Of a stretch of 64,000 nt of DNA, positions 1-12,015 are shown in pieces (the stretch's first letter is position 1; the number at the start of each line of letters is the position of its first letter). Source of the stretch: Oikopleura dioica (Eukaryota; Chordata; Appendicularia; Copelata; Oikopleuridae); assembly GCA_907165135.1 (NCBI GenBank), contig OU015568.1, positions 4,720,501 through 4,784,500 on the forward strand, in the 5' to 3' direction. The notes beneath the pieces were generated by a model that saw only the letters and a program-made list of their open reading frames with translations, did not search any database and was not told where the DNA came from. The position numbers and the translations under genes are program-made.

Positions 1-570
1 AGAAAAGAAGAGCTCCAGTCAAAAATATGGGTATCATTGCCAAAACTAAGGAAAAAAACCGCCCATTCCTTTGCTATAACTTGTTGCACTCGAGACACCA
101 CCTCGTATCGCATGATATATTCCTCTGGCGTCTGCTGAATCCATCTGAAAAACACATTTTTCCCCACTCATTGAACCATTTTTGTACCTGTAATAGTCGA
201 GTATTTCATCATGGAGTCCATCAAAGCCGGGTAAATATCTCGTTCTCGTCGGTAGCGCCCAAACCGGCAGTCCCGCTTCATGCCTCGGCAGCGGACTGAC
301 TGGGACGCCGCCAAAAGCGACCCTTGTCAGCGGCGAAAGTTCATTAATTCCGACCGAATTTAATCGCTCGAGTTTCTTCCTCCTCAAATCGGCCAGCTCA
401 GCAGCTGAGTGCTCGGCGTAGCCTTTGATGTTCGTGTTTTGTGGCGCGTTTTGAGCAGAGCCGCCATTTTCACCGTTTTCGCCCTTTTCGACGATCTCCC
501 AGAGGCGCTGCCAGAGGTCAGTCGCCGGACAGAATTGCTCGGGTTGAATCCATGGGATGTTCGAGTCCAT
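1..570 (-). CDS. TENT4: TENT4 (PAPD5/PAPD7) non-canonical poly(A) polymerase, 5' part only
   Basis: Nuclear nucleotidyltransferase of the TRAMP/Trf4 type that adds A tails to aberrant or maturing RNAs. The start region MDSNIPWIQPEQ closely resembles the vertebrate PAPD5/7 amino terminus. Exon 1 (570-188) ends in the family segment LHDEILDYYR. A 43-bp GT-AG intron (187-145) follows, and exon 2 continues in phase as WIQQTPEEYIMRYEVV, the helix just before the catalytic GS motif. The catalytic domain lies beyond base 1. The ATG at 570 was chosen because a TTTCAG acceptor ends 11 bases upstream and the family N-terminus begins there. It is the most downstream gene of the minus-strand array. Confidence 0.85.
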
Positions 571-1097
571 CAAATCAGCATCTGAAACATTAAAGTTTCA
601 AAATTGCTCTTTCCTTAAAAATGGAGAGACAGAAGTTGTTCCCCGCTAAGATGAGACCCCTTATTCTAAAAGTTATTTTTTCATATTTTAAATTTATAAA
701 AATTCTCTGTAGTACCTTGCTCTGAAGTTAAATATACTGTAGCTTGATGCTGTTCAAAATGAAACATTCTTTTTTTTTTTATTTTTAAAATTGCACCGTT
801 ATCTTTGGAGAAATTATTGATGAGAGGGGGAATATTCTGGAGCTGTTACGTCATGACGTAAGAGAAGGAGGAGGATCGAAGAAAATGTAAATGAGCCCGA
901 CTGTAAATTGGTTACTGGGTACTGTAATTAGACAACTGAAGAAGAACGAATTGGTAGATTTTGAACTTTGAATGGCACTCCTCGTTGATTTCAGTTTTTC
1001 AATTTTATTGAATGAATACAGATCTTGATCGAAGAAATAATGGCTTGGGTTGAGTACTTTTATACAGAAATAATAAATGAATGGGAAAGATACAGGT
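571..1097. other. Spacer between STK16 and TENT4
   Basis: About 530 bp, AT-rich, with T runs near 770 and a TTTAATGTTTCAG acceptor at 582-594 (minus strand) in front of TENT4. I see no coding exon here. Confidence 0.5.
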
Positions 1098-2131
1098 TCA
1101 GCCAATTTCTTCAAGTCGGCGAAGAACCAGATCAGCTGGAGGGCGATATTTTGGATCCTGATCGAGCATTTGCTCTACCAGCGCTTTCAACTAAAAGCAA
1201 TCAATAGAGAGACGATTGGGCTTTCGACTTACCGGTCCAGAAACATCGTCTAGTCTCCTTGTGTCAAAGTTAGCGCTTTGAACGGCCAAATGAACAGAAT
1301 CACCTTTCAACCAAACGGAATCAAAAGGACCTTCGAGATAAACCAGCGAGTACAAAATGCATCCCACCGACCAAATATCTGTAGCAGTAGTGATACTCTC
1401 ACCCACCGGGACAGCCAAGAGTTCTGGTGCTCGATAAGGGAGTGTGCACCTTAATCGCAATTAACAACGCGCCGCCCCTAAGGTTCAAACCTTTCAGAAG
1501 CAAGATCTTCGAGAGTTTGCGCCTCCTTCTTTGTCGAAATCTTGACAGTGGCCTCTGCTAGACTTCCAAGGTCGCATATGACTGGAATATTTCCCTCTCC
1601 CAGGAGGATATTCGCCGGTTTGAGGTCCCGATGAACCATCCCTGCTTCGTGGATTGCATTGACTCCTTCGACGATGCCTCTGAAGAGTCGTACGATTTCG
1701 TTGAACTTGAGCGTTTTTCCCTCTCCCTTGAGTTTTTGGTAATGATCCCAAAGCGTTCCTTTGTCGAAATATTCTAGTACCAGCCAAACTTCGGAATACG
1801 GTGATTTCTTGACCACCTCAAATGACCGGCATTTGATGATGTTTTTTGAAGATAAACTCTTAAATTCCCCATTTTACTTTCTCCTTAATGTTTTTTTTCG
1901 ACAAACCTGAGTAGCTTTAGCTTCATCAAGTGCTTCCTTCTCCGACTTTGAGTCGTGGCAGATTATTCTTTTCAAGGCATAGAACTTTCCATCCTTGATG
2001 TTTTCAATTTCGTCGACATAGCTGAACGCTCCCTCCCCAAGTTGACGATGCTTGATGTATTTTTCCCCAGCGATTACAGTGACACCCACTCCGCACAAGG
2101 TTGAGCCGATTCGAGACAGTGCCTTACCCAT
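1098..2131 (-). CDS. STK16: STK16-like serine/threonine kinase (NAK family)
   Basis: Membrane-associated kinase of the Numb-associated family. Four exons (2131-1907, 1858-1491, 1449-1233, 1190-1098) join in phase through introns of 48, 41 and 42 bp, giving 300 aa; human STK16 is 305. Visible features: an N-terminal MGKAL that could be N-myristoylated, glycine loop LGEGAFSYV, YALKR lysine, catalytic loop [10 protein letters not shown], and DLGS in place of DFG, as in human STK16. YRAPEL and a TDIWSVGC segment follow. The start has the acceptor TTTCAG 8 bases upstream. It is 324 bp downstream of PIG-F on the same strand. Confidence 0.92.
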
Positions 2132-2454
2132 ATCAACATCTGAAATTGCAATGACAGAATTTGAAATATTTATTTTGAATATCCATCAAATTGAGAAATT
2201 AGTCCGTGATTCAGGAAACGCTTCATTGTATACCGGAACCTATTCGATCTAAACAAAAACAGAATGCTGGAATTCGAATCATTTTAAAAATAATATATTA
2301 ATATAAAACTTATTATTTAAAGATTCAGTCCTTTTAAAAACATGGGGAAACTTCTTCTGAGACTTTGCGATTAATGTGCTTCATTTTATTATTTTGGCAA
2401 ACATCAATTTTTTGTAAGAGTATTTTATTTATTTTCATTCAATTTTACAATTCA

Positions 2455-3012
2455 TTATAACGTCAAAATATTATAGAAAATGACGGCAGCCTGTGTTAAT
2501 CCAATTGCTACATTGGCAGGATTCGGCCAAACTTGCCACCATCTCATCCAGTCAAGCACCAACACTGGCGCGCTCAGGAGATGGGCAAACACAACTACGG
2601 TGAGTCCTAATTTACGATTGCTAGAATTCGAAACTGTTGCGGCAAATAATGACCAAATAAGAACGTCGATGGGGGACTGGGGGAAGAGTTTTTGGCCGAA
2701 AGAAACGGAGAGACAGTAGAAAAGGATCATGTCTTGGAGCATCGTTGAAAGGCGAGGAGAAGTGAAGATAAATGCGAGGAGAATGTATAAAATAGGACAG
2801 TAGGTTGTCAAAAGATTTGACTGAGAAGAAAAGATGGTGGAAAAGAATGGCAGAAGAAGAGTCAAAAGTTCCAGAATTGTTTTAATAGAGAATTCACGCC
2901 GTTCCGATCGAAGAAGCAGCTTGAAATCAACGAGGAATGATTTGAATTCGTGGAAGTCTTCCATTTCCGAGTTTTTCTGAACACCATAATTACCGACTTT
3001 GTTTGTAGACAT
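2455..3012 (-). CDS. PIGF: PIG-F-like GPI ethanolamine-phosphate transferase subunit
   Basis: Intronless reading frame of 185 aa, with a soluble N-terminus of about 45 residues and several hydrophobic helices. The C-terminal signature LVLDWMRWWQVWP corresponds to the family motif P-x-PLDW-x-RPWQ-x-WP of PIG-F, the ER membrane subunit that stabilises PIG-O/PIG-G in GPI-anchor assembly. It is somewhat shorter than human PIG-F (219 aa). Assignment rests on this motif plus topology; the N-terminal half is divergent. Confidence 0.65.
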   Translation of the reverse strand: MSTNKVGNYGVQKNSEMEDFHEFKSFLVDFKLLLRSERREFSIKTILELLTLLLPFFSTIFSSQSNLLTTYCPILYILLAFIFTSPRLSTMLQDMILFYCLSVSFGQKLFPQSPIDVLIWSLFAATVSNSSNRKLGLTVVVFAHLLSAPVLVLDWMRWWQVWPNPANVAIGLTQAAVIFYNILTL

Positions 3013-3649
3013 GGTGGGTTATCAAGCATTTTTGAAGTTAACTTTTCAAAATCATAAGGTCGAAGATGTCACACAACTTAGGACACCTCTTGAATTTCAC
3101 AAAGAGTGGAATCATGAAGTCACAAAGTTATCCCTGTCTGAGCCCTACTACTCTTTCAAGGAGGCGTATCATACACTCACACGAGTGTAAGTTCTAGTTA
3201 AAAGCTGTTGAAAGTCTATCATATTGAAAAATTGATTCTGTTGAAAACTTACATTTTCAATCGAGAAAGTAAGGTATTTCCCAACTTATTCCCGACTGAC
3301 TGATTCCAACATCGAACTTATCTGAACGTTTCTTTTGATCGAGGAGCCATTTCTTCAGAAATAGATAGTTTATTATGAGCAAAACAGTTGGTTGAAGACA
3401 TATATAATTGATAAATTTTCGGTGCAAGCTTCGAAGAACAAAAAATAGTATGTAAAATTGTATAAAAAAGCTGGGGCTTTCATCATTGAATATTGATTTG
3501 TTAGTAATAGGTTCTTTGTTGTTTGAAATTTTGAGGAATCACGATTCGATGATACATGTTACAAAAAATTTTATGTATTGATAAGTTGATCATAGGTAGA
3601 CATTACTGTGACAGTAAAATTCAGTCAGGAATGAACAAAAATTAATTCT
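3013..3649. other. Spacer between ZDHHC17 and PIG-F
   Basis: AT-rich spacer. A 60-codon plus-strand frame starts opposite the PIG-F start but has no recognisable domain or splice partner. Nothing else supported. Confidence 0.4.
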
Positions 3650-5938
3650 CTAAACATTTTCTTCTCCGATTTCTTGGGCAAAAGGTTTGAACTCCGGTTC
3701 CAGGACCAGTTTCTTCCTCCAGTCGACCACCAGCGCTTTCTTGCCGCAAAAATCCAACTCGAAGAAATCGAGAAAATTTTGGAACACGCCGCGGTTGAAT
3801 GAGTTGTGGACGATGCCGCCGTTTCTGACTGTTAAATAGCTGTAACGATGGGCACGGATGCGCTCGTTGGTCGTGACGCCTTGGACGAGGACGAAGTTGA
3901 GCTGCGTCACGAGAAGGAGGGAAACCCAGATGAGATGAAGGCAGGTGTGGAAGAATTGCCAAGTGACGTAGCCAGAGCAGGCGAAGGCGCGGAGGATAGA
4001 ACCGCGCTGCGAAAAGCTAGAAAGGATTGAATAATGGGCATTTTCAAAGCCTTTGGTCGATATTGCCGTCTACTCTTACTGTACTTACTCGACGTTACAG
4101 CCCTGTTCTGAACCCCAGTACAGTGTAATTGCATAGAAGTGCCAAGATAAGTTCACGATCAGCAAGGATAGGTACATTATAAAATACTAAAAAACTGTCA
4201 GATCGAGTAACAGAGGAAAATTGTTACTTTGTGATTGCCAAAGCCGACAGCATTGTTGACCCACGGACAGTAGTGATCGAATCTTGCGATGAGTTTTTTC
4301 GAGGTGCCGCAGTACTTTGAGCGAAGAGGACGCTAGATAATGATAAAAAGAAAAGAAGGGAGTTTTTTCTTACTTTGATAAGAGATGAAGTGCAGAGGGT
4401 GGAAGAGTCGAGTTTTTCGGCTTCGGCCAGTTCAATAATTGAGCTGTATTGGACGTTTCTGTCGGTTGGAATGTAGCCTGGATCGGCGGTGACAGTCTTG
4501 AAGGGGTTAACAGCTCTGATAGGGCGGGGCGTACTTACTTTGTAGAAAACATAGTGCAGCAGAGGTGTACAAATAAGCGTGCCGAGCCATCCAACATTAA
4601 TGACGGGCCAGAGAATCAGGAGTCCGACCCCGGTGATGTACGTTTTTGTTGCTTCGGACCAACAGATTGGCATTTTTAGACTCACTTCGCTAGAAGGAAC
4701 GGCCTACGAACTTGTTAGACAAGGAAACGAGGAGGATAGGACTTACGATTTTGATTACAAGAAAGACGAATATATACAGACAGATAATGGCAGCGAACTT
4801 TGATGCCCATGGACCAAGGTAGATGTTGTTTGTGTGGAAAACGAAGCCAGCTAGAGAGAAAATAGCAAAGGAAAAGATGGTATAAACTCACCAGCAACTA
4901 GAAAGAAGAGCGAGACAGCGTACAAAAGGCCGGTTCTTCTGGCCTTCGAGCTGAAAATCCTCCTTACACCTCTTGTTCTTGTTATTCCACGATTTTCCAG
5001 CTCAGTTTCAATCTGCTCGGCCATCCATTCTTTTTTGCCCGAGGCGAGTGAAATCGGCGAATTGCCCTTGCCATTGTGTTGTTGTAGGTCTTTCGTGATT
5101 TCGAGCAGTAATTCGAATGAATCAGGGCTGAAAATTAGGATTTCTTCAGTGATTACTGAAGATAAGTTACCTTGGTGTCTCGATGGCAAAATGAATTGGC
5201 AAGTTTCTGAATTTCCTATCAACCAAATTTGGATCGGCGCCGAGTCCAAGCAGCACTCGGACTGTATCAGGTCCCCTGCTGCGCAGAACAGCCCACATAA
5301 GAGGAGTTAACCCATTTGTATCGTACGTATCCACATCGACCCCCTTCGCGACTGAAAACCCATTTAGTCTCTTAGCCCATTTAGGTATATTTACCAAGAT
5401 AAGCGACGATCGGCCAGAATGAGTACTGAGCAGCGACGTGAATAGCGGCCGATCCTTCTCCATCGCGAATTGACGGGTCAGCCCCGTGGCGCATCAGACA
5501 AGCGATCATGCTACAGCGGATGAAATCTGACAACATAATTTTTTCTACCTTTGATGGCCTTGTCGGACAGCCCATTGAAGAGGAGTGGCGTTCAAGTCGC
5601 CTCCGATTGCATCGACAATGGCTCCTAAGGTCGATGAAGATGGTTTGAAATCAAGGAAGAGTACCTTTTGAAATGTAGTAATCAACGACATCGTGTCTGT
5701 TGTTAATCGCAGCCCAGTGAAGTAAAGTGATATTATCCTTGTCTGGCTTACGTACGTCTATTCCTTCTTCCTCCACGATATCCTAAAAGAAGGGATGAAA
5801 AGGAAAAGATGGGGGTTAATCCTCCACCTTGCATCTGGTAAGGATCCCATATTGTGTGGCTTTGACAATATCCCAGTGATTTGGGTCATTTGGGTCGACA
5901 GCTACTGGTGCTGTGTCTACGATTTCTTGATTGTTCAT
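3650..5938 (-). CDS. ZDHHC17: ZDHHC17/HIP14-like ankyrin-repeat palmitoyltransferase with a DHYC active site
   Basis: Golgi membrane S-acyltransferase family with N-terminal ankyrin repeats. Exons at 5938-5828, 5782-5665, 5624-5549, 5510-5395 and from 5351 onward join in phase through 38-45 bp introns. They encode [24 protein letters not shown] and [11 protein letters not shown], almost identical to human ZDHHC17. Transmembrane helices and a cysteine-rich domain follow. The active-site motif is DHYC (fwd 4273-4284), and several zinc-ligand cysteines of the domain are replaced (LCTSS for FCSTC, YCGTS for HCGVC). The C-terminus keeps GVTTNER. Start: acceptor TTATTTTAG 12 bases upstream of ATG. 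Same pattern as yeast Akr1, which is active; activity here is inference. Confidence 0.93.
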
Positions 5939-6094
5939 CTTTATTTCATTCTAAAATAAGGGCTGAAGCTGGTTGAGCCAAGGGAAAATAACTGGTAGCA
6001 GTTTGTACTGATGTACAGAGCAGTGGTAAAACGCGCAGATAATCTGTAACTGGAACGATAATACAGATGGACATGTCAATGGACAAAAAATTGT

Positions 6095-7878
6095 TTATGT
6101 TTTCTTGAGACTGTAGAGCTTCTTTTTGTCCTTGGTTTCTGACACGAGCGAGCCTTCCTCATTCAAAGCTTTCATAATCTTCCCGATTCTAGAAACGATT
6201 AAAACTGTACTTGTTAGTATGCTGTACCTTTCGATGGTTTCGTCCTGAGTCAAACCAGTTTTCTTCGTCTTGAATTTCTTCAAGATTTCCTTCGTCGTCA
6301 GAGGCTTGAGAGCAAGAACCTCTCTAACGGCTTCGAGAGAAATTCCAACGCCACCGGAAGAGGGGCCAGGAGAATCACGCGATTTTTTGGCAGAGGTGGA
6401 GTTTGGAGAAGCTTGGTCGCGCACGCGCTTGAGGCTTGAATGAGTTGGCGTCGGGGTTGCCCGTTTCTAGAGGGAGAAAAGTAGAGAAGAAAAGGTAAAA
6501 AGGTTTACCTTGTCGGTCGGAGTATTCGGCCGAGAAGTCTTTTGATTTTGGGAGAACTTGAAAAGCGCGGATTTTGAAACGATGTCCTCGATGTCTGAGT
6601 CTTTTACATCTGGATCGTCTTTGTCCTAGAAGCAAAATCAAAAAGGAGTCGAAAACGAAGGGCGATACTTCTATTTCCTGAGTTTCTTTCTTTGTTTCCT
6701 CTTCTTCCTCTTCGTCCCCACTCGATTCGGACAGCTCCCGGTCAGAAATGTCTTCGTTGATCCCCTTTAATTCCGGCTTGTCATCTTCTTTGAGCTCAAA
6801 GTCGGATGAATCATCGGACATGTAGTCGACTTCATCACCCTCTCCGTCTCCATCATCAGAATCTTCGAACGCCGCGTCCCCCTTTTGTTTGCCACCGAGG
6901 TTCTTTTTGCCTCTTCCCGCTTTTGTCCGATTCGCCGCAAATTCGTCCTCGTCGAAGCCCATTTCGTCGACGTTTTGATGAACCTACAAAATTATAGACG
7001 GGTGAAAGGGACAAAATAGTACCTTTAGATCAGATTTGGAAGCCCCTTCTTCTTCGTCCCCGTCTCTTTTTGCTTTCATAAGATTGAATTTGTTCATGAT
7101 TTGATCTCTCCTGTCCCATTCTGCCTCTGCTTCTTCGTAGTTCAAAGTTCGGTGGCGGATATCAGGTCGAAAGTTGTACCAGTCCTAGGATGACTCGGTT
7201 AGAGAAGGATCCATTTCAAATAGACTCGTACCTCAATTTTGAAAGCTTCAAAAATCTGTCCTTCCTTCTGATGCATAACAAAATACATGCTATTCTGCGT
7301 TACATCTCCCTCTCGATTCCCCGTAAATTTCCTCGGCTTCTTCTTCGCCGCTTTTCCTCCCTTTCCTTCTTTTTCAAAATCCGAGAGGGTCAGTTTCCAT
7401 GATTGAGCGTCAATGTCAAATTTTTGAATGCGATGTCCGAGGGTCATTTTACGAGCGATTTCTTTCTCGCGAGCTCGGTATTCGGAACCTTCTCCGAACT
7501 GAGGAAGTGCTTCGGATTTGAGATCGTATGCGCGCTTTTTGGACATGTCTCGCTCAATTTCGACGTCTCGTTTGTTCCACTTTTTGAAGGGGTTTTCTGT
7601 GGTGTTTGATGCGGGAAAATACATCTTCGATTATCCAAATACATCAAGAGACATCTGTAGACATCTGCAGACCTCAAAAGACATCTAGAATGACCTTAAG
7701 ATAGCGCTACAGTCCAAGAAACATCTTTTAACAGCTCAGATAAACTTAAGAACTATTGAGACATCTTGAAGAAAACCCGATCCTGTGGCATGTCAACGGG
7801 AACATTGAACTTCATCATACTGTATTTCCTAGTGCTGCGCGAGACATGAACCGAAAATGTACTCACATCGTTTTGCAT
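6095..7878 (-). CDS. GTF2F1: TFIIF alpha subunit (RAP74)
   Basis: RNA polymerase II general transcription factor. Exon 1 begins at ATG 7878 (TCTCAG acceptor 5 bases upstream) and reads the dimerisation strand FSVHVSRSTRKYSMMKFNVP, matching the RAP74 N-terminus. The main N-terminal exon has ERDMSKKRAYD, GEGSEYRAREKE and RKFTGNREGDVTQNSMYFV. An acidic middle with DEVDYMSDDSSDFE follows. The C-terminal winged helix contains LKPLTTKEILKKFKTKKTGL. The intron at about 7625-7790 is unusually long for this locus and is filled with AGACATCT-like repeats; its exact donor is unresolved. It is 157 bp upstream of ZDHHC17 on the same strand. Confidence 0.93.
7625..7790. repeat. AGACATCT-type degenerate minisatellite in GTF2F1 intron
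   Basis: At least five copies of (A/G)GACATCT or close variants occur in about 160 bp between the first two GTF2F1 coding exons. The same motif recurs in introns near 13.4, 15.1, 16.4 and 18.2 kb. Confidence 0.6.
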
Positions 7879-8065
7879 CTTTCTGAGAATCAAAAAATAT
7901 AAAATCTTTCTTTGAAATATCATCTCGGTAGTACATTAAAATAATTAAAAGAAGAAACAACCAGCATGTCACAAGTGTGTTGATGACAGAAATTAAACTC
8001 TTTGGCAGTGAAAAAAGAAAGAGAAAGGAAAAGATACGGAGAAGAAAATTGGTTTAAAATTGGTT

Positions 8066-9710
8066 TTAGAATTTTCGCTGTTGAAAAACTTGTTGCTGTC
8101 CAGTCGCGTATTTATTGCCAGGCATCATGTTCGGCTGCTGACGGATGTTTTGCATGTTTGGTCGTTGGTTTTGAAAGTTCTTGGAGAAATGAGCTTGCTT
8201 CAACTTTTCTTTGTTTACCTGATTTTGTCTTTCAGGCTCATTTTGCTGCTGTTGCTCGATTCGTATCCTCTTGGTTGGCGGTTCCTCTCCTTTTCCAGCA
8301 GGACCAGCTTGAGCTTTTGCTTTATCCTTTTTTCTTTCCTCGTCCGTGAGAAATTCGCGTTTGGGATAAACTATCGGGCCATCGCCAAATGCGTCCTCTG
8401 AAAAAGAGTTGTAAAAATTGATCGATTTTCGATCCTACCAAGTGGGATTTCGTCCTTTTCTCTGAAATAGTAATCTTCCATCGCCGCTGCAGAGGTCATT
8501 CGCTGCTTTGGATCCATGATCAACAAGCTAGAATCGTTAAAAAAGGGTTGAAAAGCGGGGAAACTCACTTTTTGAGCAATTTAAAAGCATATGAATCTTG
8601 CCGCAACCGATGCTTGTCCATGTATCCAGCCAAACTCTTGCCGCTGAAGTCAACTCTTCTAAAGTCTTTTTGAAACGTCATGTGCTCCGGCATCTTTTTG
8701 ATATCATCCCAGTCAGCAGGAAGGCCCATGACTTGGAAGATTTTTTCCAGCTGATCGTGGTGGTATGGATTCGAAGTTTTGATGTCTTCTTGGCGGCAGT
8801 GAAAGATTGGCTCGGAGGTGAGCAGTTCTGCGAAAATACAACCTTTCTCACGGTTCAATTTCAATTTTTCGACAAAACGAGGGGTCAAAAAATGAAGATG
8901 AACCGTTCCCTATCGCCCAAATATCAATCGCTTTCGTATAATGCCGCGCTCCAAGGAGCAGCTCAGGCGCTCGGTACCAAAAAGTGACGACCACTGGATC
9001 CAGATCTGCCAGCGGCTTTAGCGGCGAGTTAAAAAGACGGGCGAATCCCATGTCTGCAATTTTCACCCTGCCGCGTTCTTCGCCCTCTCCCATCACCAAA
9101 ATATTCGCTGGTTTCAGATCCCTAGGTTTTTTATTAGCGCTGGGAGAGTCTAAATGCTTCTACCTGTGGAGAACCCAGTTTTCATGAAGATAGTGAATTC
9201 CATCGAGGATTTGGTACATTAGAGACTTGACCATTCGCTCTGGGATGTTTCCATGTTTCTTAGAAAAGAACTTCAGTTCAAGGGAAAGGAAAACCGAAGA
9301 GGGTACCTTATTCGCGCGGTGAAACTTGATAATGTGCCAGAGATCGTGTTCGGCGTAGTCGAAAAGCAACCACACTTTGTGGTCTGAATGGTTCTCATTT
9401 TGGATTTCAACCGGCCTCAAAAGGAGGAGAATCAGATGATCAAAACCCTTGCCAGAAAGACCTTCTGCAGCGCAATAACATTCGGATGCTGTAGCTCCCT
9501 CAGAAGCGCGATTTCTCGACAGGCTGAAGGCGTAATACCAGTTCCTTCAATCAACTTCAGCGCGTATTCCCGCTTGTCGTTTTCATCCCGCGCGCGAGCC
9601 TTGTAAACATGGCCGTATGTGCCTCGGCCTACTTTGCATCCTTCGTAGCTGAAATCGTCGTCGACTTTGCGACGCAGCGAGCTCAGTTTTTGAAGAAATC
9701 CATGATCCAT
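8066..9710 (-). CDS. CDK8: CDK8/CDK19 Mediator kinase
   Basis: Cyclin-C-dependent kinase of the Mediator CDK8 module, nuclear. [11 protein letters not shown] then [14 protein letters not shown] (glycine loop), [12 protein letters not shown] in place of [42 protein letters not shown], and the CDK8-specific DMG motif in [27 protein letters not shown] and [20 protein letters not shown] are also typical. The C-terminal tail (8066-8400) is rich in Q, N and K, as in the family. Small GT-AG introns interrupt it. Start ATG at 9710 has CTTTAG 7 bases upstream. It lies 200 bp downstream of TBCCD1. Confidence 0.96.
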
Positions 9711-9910
9711 TTGATTTCTAAAGAAATGGAAAAATGAGTTCAATCGTTTGTTGAAAGAGAACATTTCTAAGTTGATGAAAAAAAATAACATAAAAATGAA
9801 CTTTGCTCGTTTCGTGACGAAACTTTCGTCTCTTATTCTAGTGGAATGAAAAAGCTTTCTGAGTTGGGATAGTAAAGTAATTTTAAAATATACAGAAAGA
9901 AGCAATAACT

Positions 9911-11658
9911 TTAGACGACTTTCTTCTTCGGACTCATCGGGTCAAGTTTATACAGCTCTTCCAGCTTCAACTGACCGCCAGTCTCGTTTAGCCAATCCAT
10001 GAACAATTTATTCGTGAAACTCTTTAAATTTTGCTTCATTTCGGCTGTTAGTTGTGGGTCTTTCGTAAGTTTTCGGCCGTTCCGCAGGACTTTTTCCTGG
10101 CTGGCGACAGCTTGAGCGTACTCTTCGGGAAGATCGATGAAGAATTTAGCGACACGGGGAGCGGGATTTTGAGGTTTTGAAGAGGCAAGTTCGAAAGGGA
10201 TATTGATGTAGAAAAACTCTGAACACACAGTTGCCAAATACATTCAAAGGAAGGATGCAAGCTTTAAGTAAGGCTGACTCACCTTTAGGGTCTAACTTCT
10301 CAAAGATTTCTTCAACCGGAACTGAGCTTCGTCTGACCGTCAAATCAAGAGGACTGTCCCACAAATTGGGATGCGATGGAAGAGCAGCTTTCTTGACATC
10401 TTCTGCCAGTCTCGAATGATTCACATTTAGTGGCGCCAGTTTGATTCCGGAGCAACTGACAAGAACTGGATTCGTCGGGACAGAACTATATACGGTAGAG
10501 TTTGAGGTCGTGGAGATGAAGAGACATCTGGAGTAGGTAACTAGGCTTATATTTGATGATTTGGTGAGGCGAACGATTCCGGATACTGACGGGGCGACAA
10601 TCGTACAGTTGTTGCACTGGGAGATACTCACTGACTTGATGTTGCCGATAAGGTAGAGGGTACTCTTAAAGAAAATATGAAAAGATGCTTCATCTTTATT
10701 TCAAACATACATTTTCGCACTTTGAAATTCGTATACAAGAGTCTTCCAAAATCTGATGATTCAAGCAAGCAGTTTGATCGACCATCCTTTTCAAATAGAA
10801 TTCCCTGTCTTCTGATTCCGTCACGATCGAATGATTGCCGATGAATCGGGCCGGTCTGTCGATAAGTCTAGTCGTCGCTCCTTGGAGGGCTGAGACTGGG
10901 CAGCCATTGATGTGACTGGTGATGAAATTTTTGAGTTTTGACGTGGAACAGTGCTTCGTCTCGCGATTGTAGATCATTTCATCTTCGAAGCGCGCAAGGA
11001 TACGGGAGAATGGGAGGATGTTTCCATCCACTCGGCCTAGAATTGATTTTTAGCGAGATGTCTAGTTTGCTAAAAATGACCTCTTATCAGAAATTCCAAA
11101 CCACGAACTCCATTCAAACTAATCGTCCCCTTACTCGTCGCGTTGTAAGAACAAAGTTTGAAAATCTGGTCAAGATTGTTGAGAATCCATTCTGCGTGCG
11201 GCGAACTGATCTGTTTCCAGGGACACATTTCGTTGATGCTCTTGTTGAGCGATTGAACCTTGACGATCGTCTGAGCGTAAAGAAACAGAGTAAATTGCAG
11301 CGTGTTCACATGTCGAGTCGCTTTGAAGTCAGTCAGGGAAAGAGCAGCGCGTTTGTCAAGAATGGACTTTGCTTCGTTTTCGTTCACTTCCTCAGAAGAG
11401 TTCATTTTTATTGATTTTCGAAATTCATACTTGGAAAGAGTCGAAAGTCTCAAAATACACCCAAGCCAGTTGTTCCGCCATTCCTAGCTTCTCACAAGCC
11501 ATGTGCCGCCATACCTTCCAGCTGAGCATCGGCCAGTTTTCCTTCGACAGAGAATATTTGATGATTCTCTCCGCGTTGGTAAATGTGATTTTAGGATGAG
11601 AATACACCATCCCATACTCGAAGAGTTTGCGACTCGGCCACAGTTGAACTTCGTTCAT
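9911..11658 (-). CDS. TBCCD1: TBCC domain-containing protein 1
   Basis: Centrosome/Golgi-positioning relative of tubulin cofactor C. The start [16 protein letters not shown] leads to the conserved [12 protein letters not shown] and [13 protein letters not shown] helical region and a TBCC/CARP beta-helix follow (about 10.15-10.7 kb), including [20 protein letters not shown] and [11 protein letters not shown], with [11 protein letters not shown] close after. The C-terminal exon ends in [11 protein letters not shown]. Several 40-50 bp introns separate the exons. Same strand and 200 bp upstream of CDK8, a candidate operon partner. Confidence 0.9.
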
Positions 11659-12015
11659 TCTTTCTCAAAATTTCTATTATTTATGCTCTACAGAACCCCG
11701 ATACAGGTTTAAAAAAAAGGTAACCGAGTCCAGAAAGACATCACTCTTTCAAGTAAGGATGAATTGTATTGCACTGAATATTGAATTGAAGGATATAGAA
11801 GGAAGGTATATATTTTCGGTTGTTGTTGTTGTTCTTGAGTACAGTTGTGTTTCATGTGAGAACTTTGAGTATATTTTGAGTTATAGGTAAAATAGAATAG
11901 TAACACTGCAAGGCACTAAAGAGCAGAAATAAGGAACAGTAGCAGATTCACAAGTAGAACTAGAATTGAATCAAAAAAGAGCAATCATTTCTTCAATCAA
12001 GCAGGATTCGGAAAT
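11659..12015. other. Spacer between MPI and TBCCD1
   Basis: AT-rich spacer with a short TTGTTG run near 11820. No exon supported. Confidence 0.4.

Noticed and set aside
2999-3190. Plus-strand 60-codon frame opposite the PIG-F start
   Set aside because: No domain, no upstream acceptor, and no exon continuing after the GTAAGT at its end; it overlaps the PIG-F start.
8002-8401. Two overlapping hydrophobic plus-strand frames
   Set aside because: Antisense of the CDK8 C-terminal tail, which is well supported.
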